Positions 57,352 to 64,000 of a DNA stretch of 64,000 nucleotides are shown here, one piece after another. The DNA comes from Hypoxylon rubiginosum (taxonomy: Eukaryota > Ascomycota > Sordariomycetes > Xylariales > Hypoxylaceae). Both the position numbers and the translations under genes were made by a program. The stretch is from NCBI GenBank assembly GCA_902806565.1, contig CADCXA010000062.1:806001-870000 (forward strand), written 5' to 3'. Below the pieces are notes generated by a model. It saw only the letters and a program-made list of their open reading frames with translations, did not search any database and was not told where the DNA came from. The stretch's first letter is position 1; each line of letters opens with the position of its first letter.

Positions 57352-58498
57352 ATGCAAATTCGATACAAGGCCCCTCAAGGAGCAGGAAAGGTAGAGATCG
57401 ATGATGGCGCCACCGTGAGCCAGCTCGTAGACGCTCTTAAGGCCAGCACCGGCCTCGCTGACGTCACCATCAAATATGGCTGGCCCCCAAAGGCCCTCGA
57501 CATCCGCCAGTACGAAGCCTCCCTCCAGGAGTTGGGCCTTCAGCGCGAGAGCCTCACCATTGCCCCGGCCGGGAATAGCTCTACCAATACCTCTGCCACA
57601 GCCGCTCCTATCCCTTCCGCCGAGGGATCGCGCGAAACTGCTCAGAAGACCAACGACCGGAAGGACACTTCTCTCCTCGGTACCCAGTCGATGGCTACAG
57701 CGCAGGGTGGTATGGGCATAAAGGATCAGAATATCAGCGTGTCTATGCCGGAGACCGCCTCCACACTAGGTAGGTACCGCATCGTCGTCGTCTTACAAAT
57801 AGCCCGCATCGAAGATGCTTGGGAGATAATGACGCTTTAGACTGACAACGACTCACCCGTACCTAGTCCTCCGCATCATGCCCGACGACAATAGCTGCAT
57901 GTTCACGGCCGTCGGCGGTGCTCTGCGCGGCTTGCGCTCCGCAGCCGACAAGAATTACAGCGCGCACGAGCTGCGGCGCATCGTCGTAGACCACATCCTA
58001 GAGAATCCGCAAAAATACAGTGCGGCGATCCTCGGCAAGCAGCCCGCCGTGTACTGCCGGAATATGCTGCAGCCCGATACTTGGGGCGGCGAGATCGAGC
58101 TGGCCATAATCTCGGAGCTATTCGCCATCGAGATCAGCGTCGTCGACGTCAAGACGACGAACGTGTGGCGCGTCGGCGAGGGCAACGACTACGAGATGCG
58201 CTGCGTAATAGTATACTCCAACGTCCACTACGACCGCCTCGCCGAGGTCTTCGTCGAGGGCCAGGAGGAGATGGACTTCGACGTGACGCGCTGGGCCGTC
58301 GACGGCAGCGACCATGTCATCGCGCACGCCAAGGAGCTCTGTCGCATCCTGCGCGACGAGCACCATTACTTTACCTCGACGTCCGATTTCATCGTCCAGT
58401 GCGACATTTGCAAATGGGTTGGCCAAGGCCAGGATTCGGTAATAAAACATGTGAACCAAACAGGACACCAATCGATTACAGAGATCAAGACGTCGTAG
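57352..58498 (+). CDS. OTU1: OTU-family deubiquitinase Otu1 (YOD1)
   Basis: Two exons, 57352-57769 and 57867-58498 (97-nt intron), give 349 residues. Otu1 removes ubiquitin chains from substrates handled by the Cdc48/p97 segregase. Residues 1-72 form the UBX-like domain that binds Cdc48 (MQIRYKAPQGAGKVEI... LTIAPAG). A Ser/Thr/Ala-rich linker follows. The OTU domain starts right at the splice junction with VLRIMPDDNSCMF. The catalytic cysteine is Cys150, with Asp147 nearby, and the catalytic His is His260 (SNVHYD). The C-terminal finger CDICKWVGQGQDSVIKHVNQTGH is the C2H2 zinc finger of the family. Length and domain order match yeast Otu1 and human YOD1. Confidence 0.96.
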
Positions 58499-59185
58499 CC
58501 AGCTTTCATACTATTACTCCGGTCACATACCCATGTCCTAAGGAATACCTCCTATTATGGCCCAAGTACAATATTGCTCGTAGCTTATGCTGCACGACCT
58601 ATACAGAAAGACTGTTCGAAGTTTATGCCGTATCATTAATTCGAAGCGAGCTTCATTACGAATCACGTTTGTATGGTACACGGGATCGACACGACACCTT
58701 CATGTTGCTTCGATACTGTAGCTTCCTTAGATAGAGATGGCGATATTTATCGCCTAATAATACGAACCTCGACCTAACATAATTTAGATATCGTTATACG
58801 AAAGAAAAAAAACTAGTCATGGGTTAAATCACGTAGGTAGCTCATCTCTAAGACGATAGATAGTCTATTGACGTAGGTACGCTAATCATCTCGTAAGCCC
58901 CCTATTCTATTAGTATGCGTATCTCTACTCTCAACTTCTCCCCTCGAAATTGAGAGCGGCTTCGGGGTATATAACAGACATACACGCGATCCAGATCGTG
59001 GATTAGAACCCGCCGACTAGCATATCCTTCCAAGACGACATCCCCATCCACACATTTCCAATGCGACAGAAATCCCCTGATATTGTTGGCAGTAAATCCC
59101 GATCCCTAACTCCGCCGTCTTCCTATGCAAGCCCATATCTTCATTAAAAACGGTATCATTAATACAAGACCCCGACTGCTGGGCT
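58499..59185. other. Convergent intergenic region
   Basis: The 3' regions of OTU1 and INP1. AT-rich with no gene seen. Confidence 0.6.
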
Positions 59186-61433
59186 TTAATCAACTTCCGA
59201 GCTTCGGCTATCTTCGCCATCTGCCGGGTCTGATTCCCTTCGGTTACCATGAGTTGTCCATGGGATGCTGTTGCTGCTACTGCTGTTGCTCTGCGTGCAT
59301 TTCGCCATTGCGTAGTCTTCGTCGCCGCTCCAATCACTGAACTCGCCATCGGAATAGTCCCACTGGACTGGAATCTCCTCGCCTCCTTCGCCGAAGCCGA
59401 AGACCAAGCCTCGCCACTCACCGGCGACGATCTTGGCAGCAACTTTGAGCATGAGGCTTATGAGGTAACTCGGCGGACCTAGGAGAAGCTCCAACGTTTT
59501 TTGTATAATTGAGCTTGGTAGTCGACGGACAAGGGACATGCGACTCTGAGGTGACTGCCTACGGGACGGCGAGAAGAAGTTGGCCGCAGACGGCAGCGGC
59601 GACAGAGCTTGTCGGCTAACGGAGAAGCTTTGTCGCGGTCGCGGCCGTGGCCGAACTTGGGACGCCTCTTCTAAGGCTGATGTTGAGTGCGACGCCTCCA
59701 AGGGCCTATCGACAGAGATTGGGTTCGCATGATCGTCACCGATATCTGGAGACCGCGGTAAGGGTGAGACTGTATCGTCCGTGCGATGATCCGCAGGAAG
59801 GAACGTCCTATCTGTATCTGGCGTATTCGAGTAGGCTGGGTTGTCTTTCGCACGTGGCGATCGTTGGGGAAGCACGATGTTTTCGTGAGGGTGAGGAAAT
59901 TGCGGCAGATACGGCGAAACTGGACGTGACGACGGTGGCGACGGAGGTAGTGGAGTGACTGGCGAATGCCATGACTGCACACTATGAAACGAGTCGGTAG
60001 ATCCTACAGGAGAGGTTTCCTCCGATACTGGAGGCTGTGCAGGCTGTGTAGGCGGCGGTGGATTGGGCTGCGCAGGACATGCTTGTGATTCCCCGGACTT
60101 TGACGGCGGTGAGGTCACCACAGTTAGCTGGGGAGGTGCAGTGAAAGCACGGCCAGCCAACGCCCGGCTCATCCGTTTCCTCGTGAGGTTTATAGGGACA
60201 ATGTGACCGGATCCCTCAAACGAAGAAGGTTCGTTGACAACTTCCTCGTCCGCAGCTCTGCCCTTTTCGGCGTCGGAAACGACGGAATCCTGCAAAAATG
60301 CCTGCACTGTCGAGACTGTTGATTTATCCTCGTCCGTAGCTATAGCGCCCTCGTCGTGCATCGTATCGTTAACATCAATATAACTACTCGATGACGCACC
60401 TACAAATTGCTGCTGGGCACTAGATGTTGCTAGCTCGTCTTCAACGTGATCTCGAGGAGTAGTAAACGGCCCCGACGCAGTATTAAGGTCCGAGGCTGGG
60501 CGTGGTGGCGTCTGATTGAACTTTTCACGGATATTCATAAAAGATGTACTTGCTCTAGGCGTCTTGATCGGGTTCTGTCCTGCGGAGTCCTCGCCCTGTC
60601 CATCTCGGGATTCATCGTGCTCTCTATGTATTTCGAAGTCCATATTCATAGGCTTGATCTGATCGATATGGGAACTGGCCCGCCTCTCTCTACCGTAGAG
60701 CCTAGATGCCATTGGCGAGGCGAGCTCGGATAGGAAGCGGGAAGAAATTAGGTTCTTGCCATCCGGCGTCCAAGCTTTCTTTTTGATTTGGGATTCTTCT
60801 GGCAGCGGTACTATGAAGCTCCTCTCGAAGGGACATAGCGTCTTCTCGAATAGCAGGACTTTGTCGAAGACGTCTCTTAATTGTAGCGCACGGTCTTGAT
60901 CGTCAGGCTCGGATACTGGGAGCTCAATTCGCCAATATTGCGGCCGCCTTATCTGCAGGACGAAGCTCGAATTATCTTGGTTGATGGACCAACATTGGCT
61001 CTTGGGTAAAATGGGCTGTAGGGCCGAACCGCAGCTAAGGAATACGACAGACCCGGGGACGCGGTATATGCAAAACGGACCTTGCAAGTTCGAAGTTAGT
61101 TACAACGTATAGAGTTTCGCCGGCCTAACCACGTAACATACCAACGGCTATCGTTCTCTCGAGTCGCGACGAGGCCGGCAGGGTTCCTGGTCCGTCTCCT
61201 TCGGTAGAAGATGGCCGGGGCACAAGAGAGCTGTGCTGTGCGGACGTGAAGGAGATGATCTTGACAGACGGATGATTGTAAAGAGTCTCGACTATGTCTT
61301 CGGGGCGCGAAGATGAAGACGAAGGTAGACTTGTTTTCGGTTGGGAAGGCGGACCGGTAACAGGCGCTGTGACGACCCGGCGAGGCCGCGGCATGCCCCC
61401 TCTAGCAGGCGCAAACTGTGTGTCGTCTGCCAT
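59186..61433 (-). CDS. INP1: Inheritance of peroxisomes protein 1
   Basis: Two exons on the - strand, 61142-61433 and 59186-61080 (61-nt intron), give 728 residues from MADDTQFAP. An in-frame ATG 33 nt further upstream is also possible. Residues about 45-175 are the Inp1 domain: DIVETLYNHPSVKIISFTS, then LERTIAVGPFCIYRVPGS rebuilt by the splice, then LQPILPKSQCW and RPQYWRIELPV. The rest is long, disordered, and rich in Ser and Pro, with acidic patches. A hydrophobic stretch, SSIIQKTLELLLGPPSYLISLMLKVAAKI, occurs near residue 640. Inp1 tethers peroxisomes to the mother-cell cortex in yeast. In hyphae its role is less clear, possibly septal or cortical peroxisome retention. The family call rests on the N-terminal domain. 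Confidence 0.92.
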
Positions 61434-61798
61434 ACTCGTCGCATCCCTACATGTAGTTAGAGGCAAACTGACTTTGGGACGATAAATCGAGTTCCCGGGC
61501 AGGGTAATTAAGATGACGTTTAGGTCATGGCGGAAGGTCGCGGAGTGGGAGGTGTGTTCGCAAGATGGTAAGACGATGTTCCAGTTCTAGTTCTTTAGGT
61601 AGTAGAAGCAAACGAGACCAGAGTTAGATACGTCAGATAGGACAGCTATTCTTAGGTTTCTGATCAAAACCTGATGCCTATACGAGCAAGGATACCAAAT
61701 ACTGAATTAAAACGAAGCAAGTATTAATCTCGGAATGCTGCAGCAACGTGCGAGACCATTATACCACCTGCATTTCGGGGAGCTCTAGAGTTTGCGTT

Positions 61799-61838
61799 TG
61801 CAAATGTGCAAATGTGCAAATGTGCAATGTGCAAATGC
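61799..61838. repeat. GCAAATGT octamer repeat
   Basis: Three exact GCAAATGT-type units followed by a shortened and a final diverged copy. Confidence 0.8.
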
Positions 61839-61996
61839 AACGAGGGAGCAGGGGAGTGAGTTGGGATCCTTACGCGCCACGAAATACCTAGGTACCCTAA
61901 GGTGCTACTATCATAAGCTATAAGCTTAAGAGGGGGGCTGGTACGGCTGTATGGTGGGTGTGGTGGGGTTTTTAACCGCTCCCGAGGTCTCCACCA

Positions 61997-62020
61997 TATT
62001 TTAGTATTTTAGTATTTTAG
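61997..62020. repeat. TATTTTAG octamer triplicate
   Basis: Three exact tandem copies of TATTTTAG. Confidence 0.9.
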
Positions 62021-62465
62021 TATGCAGTGCAACTCTGCAACGGCCAACCAATCGTTTAAATAGACAAGCCAGCAGCCAGTAGCCAGCAAGATCATCATCA
62101 CCATCGCTCGAGCGGTCAAGGTAACAACGAAATATATACACAAAGACACTAATGTTTCCCTCAGATTCACAATACCACTATGAAGCCTCACTATACCTTT
62201 CTTATCTTCATTGTGGTTACGACACCATTGTCCGAAATAGCTTCTACAATGGAGTCCGGATACTGTGTATGACCTACATAGCCTGACGGGTTACTGCATT
62301 CCGTACCCAAGGTGGTATGTATTTGGGACTAGATCCGGATCGTTTCTGACTCGCATATATTCTGCGATGCAAGTCTTATTGGCAACCAAGTCCCATGGGT
62401 CATAGCTCGGACGGGACTGTGCATATAAACTCTGGGCCATCCATCGTACCTCCATTACAGCTATC

Positions 62466-62481
62466 TACCTACATGTAGGTA
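62466..62481. repeat. Perfect 16-bp palindrome
   Basis: TACCTACATGTAGGTA is exactly self-complementary. It lies 54 bp beyond the formamidase stop, in its probable 3' region. Confidence 0.85.
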
Positions 62482-62534
62482 TCCAGGAAAGGAATTACCT
62501 ACCATAAATACATAGCTTTGGCCATGGGATAAGC

Positions 62535-64000
62535 TCACGATCCCGATACAGCTTCCTTAACCCTCTCAGCTACGGATGTCTTGTATGTCAAGCCGCCACC
62601 GAAGCTGAAATCGCTATTCTTGCCCCCAGCCGTGACTTCACCCTTAGTTACACCGCTTTGAAAGGCGCAGGTTCCCATATCCAACGCCTTCGCCGGCCCC
62701 GACGGCATTATATCAAAGTCGAAGATATCAACAGGCAACCCCAAGGTCGTGCATGCGTTTGGTATGTCGACGATACCTGCTACGTGACCTTGAATGGGTG
62801 CCGACGATAGTAAGAGATAAATCTGATAGTCGCTGTATCCGAATCGGCGAAGGTATTCGATACACCCTATTTCGCAGTCAGCAGATCCATCAACCACGGT
62901 GGATATTAAGGAATAGCAGTGGTTACGAAGATTCTCCGAGATACTTACGCAAGGTAGTCTGCCTATAGGCAACGGCCACATCCATATAGTGCTGCTTGCC
63001 ATGCTCATCCACAGAAAAGCCCTCGAAATAAATATGTCGACCGGGACCGAACTGTGGTTCTACGGGACCCGGGATGTATATGGGTGACTTGAGGCCCAGA
63101 TCTGATATTCCGTTCTTGATGACCTTGAAATTGATCGTGATGATGCCGGCCATCTCTATGGCGCCGCAGAACGAGATCTCACCGTCGCCCTCTATCTCAG
63201 ATATCAGGACTCCGGATACACTCGACGATGAAGTGGGATAGATGAGGAGGACTCACGCGAGAAATGCAGATCTCCAACACTAAACTTGGCACCCGGGACG
63301 TGAACGGGCAAGTACACCTTCGAACCTCTGCTTAGGTTCTTGATATCACAGTTCCCGCCGTGTTCTGGTCGACCTGGGATAGTCCTGGCACCTTCTCGAC
63401 CAACTTTCTCTGTAAGAGCTGCATCAGAGGCGCCGGCAACAATACCAATGGGCTCCGGTGGCAGAGCAACCTGCCTATCCAGTTTATTGGCCGAGATCAG
63501 CTCAGCTTCGCGCTGATTCCATGTCGCCAGGACCTCGGCCGATGGCGCACATCCTAGAATTCCCGGGTGAATAATGCCTGCGAATTTAACGTGGGGAATA
63601 TGTCGCGATGTGGCGAAGATGCCCTCAAAGTCCCAGATGGCCTTGGCGGCGGATGGGTAGATTTCATCGAGGAAACCTCCGCCGTTTTCTTTGTGGAATA
63701 CGCCCGTGAAGCCCCAAGGTTGATCTTGGAAGGGCTGGACATCCATGATTTCGACTAGGAGAATGTCCCCCGGCTGGGCACCTTCGATCTCGAAAGGACC
63801 TGTGAGGCAATGGACCTTTGTCAGGTCGACATTGCGTATGTCGTCTGCGCTGTCGTTGTTCCCTATCTGTCCTCCGGTCCTACGGGTGTGCTATTAGCTT
63901 ACTGGATAAGTAAAATTGATGAGGAATGTTCAAGATTCACCAGTCGAGGCATTCGATTTTGACAGTCTCCCCATCCTTGACGGTTCCGGCAAAGGGAACT
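62535..64000 (-). CDS. Formamidase (FmdA/AmdA family), 5' end outside the window
   Basis: Four exons are visible on the - strand: 63941-64000 (continues past the right edge), 63257-63879, 62949-63191 and 62535-62866. The three introns (61, 65 and 82 nt) are GT..AG and frame-consistent. Text in order: VPFAGTVKDGETVKIECLDWTGGQIGNNDS, GDILLVEIMDVQPFQDQPWGFTG, HPGILGCAPS, GGNCDIKNLSRGSKVYLPVHVPGAKFSVGDLHFSQGDGEISFCGAIEM and IEYLRRFGYSDYQIYLLLSSAP. These are signatures of fungal formamidases, which split formamide to formate and ammonia for nitrogen supply. The rebuilt junction SQGDGEISF is conserved in the family. Only the N-terminal part, probably a few tens of residues, is missing. It is complete at the C-terminus. 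Confidence 0.94.

Larger units (their letters stand above)
61434..62534. other. Intergenic region between INP1 and formamidase
   Basis: Contains two 8-bp tandem arrays (61799-61838 and 61997-62020), a 10-bp palindrome (61447-61456) and a perfect 16-bp palindrome (62466-62481). No gene supported. Confidence 0.6.

Noticed and set aside
1..64000. CRISPR arrays, operons, prophage or a secondary-metabolite cluster
   Set aside because: The introns and protein families are those of a fungal nuclear genome. No regularly spaced repeats, and no polyketide, peptide or terpene synthase genes are present.

Overview
The window is nuclear DNA of a filamentous ascomycete (Pezizomycotina, most likely a sordariomycete). 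Most genes are split by short GT..AG introns of about 40-130 nt. Most proteins are recognisable fungal housekeeping families, and the spacers are long and AT-leaning. The class-level placement is inference. I found 17 protein genes (one cut by the right edge) and one intron-containing tRNA gene. Every spliced model below was built by hand from splice sites and keeps an open frame with a total length divisible by three.

Layout. 0-6.2 kb: gene-free spacer, then a Ytp1/DUF2427 membrane protein (+). 6.2-11.2 kb: a gene-poor stretch with simple repeats, a 32-bp inverted repeat and a 45/36/45-bp tandem array, probably a decayed element. 11.2-15.1 kb: MOG1 (+) faces a GCNA-like SprT/HMG-box protein (-). 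15.1-20.3 kb: a long spacer upstream of FKS1. 20.3-34 kb: FKS1 1,3-beta-glucan synthase (+), a sugar transporter (+), a predicted GPI-anchored wall protein (+) and a GH17 glucanase (-). 35.4-39 kb: LCB1 (-) and a gelsolin-repeat protein (-). 39.5-43.2 kb: a very short RSA3-type protein (+), tRNA-Ser(UGA) (-) and SDS23 (-). 45.2-53.6 kb: importin beta-3/PSE1 (+) faces an RSC1/RSC2-type remodeller subunit (-). 54-61.5 kb: an anion:cation-symporter-family permease (-), OTU1 deubiquitinase (+) and the peroxisome-inheritance protein INP1 (-). 62.5 kb to the end: a formamidase (-), 5' end missing.

How the genes work together. The set is a syntenic housekeeping mosaic, not an operon or a biosynthetic cluster. 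The only functional grouping I can argue for is FKS1, the wall protein and the GH17 glucanase within about 14 kb, all tied to cell-wall beta-1,3-glucan. MOG1 and the importin both serve Ran-dependent nuclear transport but lie 34 kb apart.

The observations I rate highest are a natural alanine at the first position of FKS1 hot spot 1, usually phenylalanine and the main echinocandin-resistance site; a fungal GCNA-type protease split by a 38-nt intron; a composite inverted/tandem repeat near 8.1 kb; recurring perfect palindromes of the TACCTACATGTAGGTA type in spacers; and two introns of the RSC gene whose retention would leave a readable frame. I saw no convincing wholly novel system.
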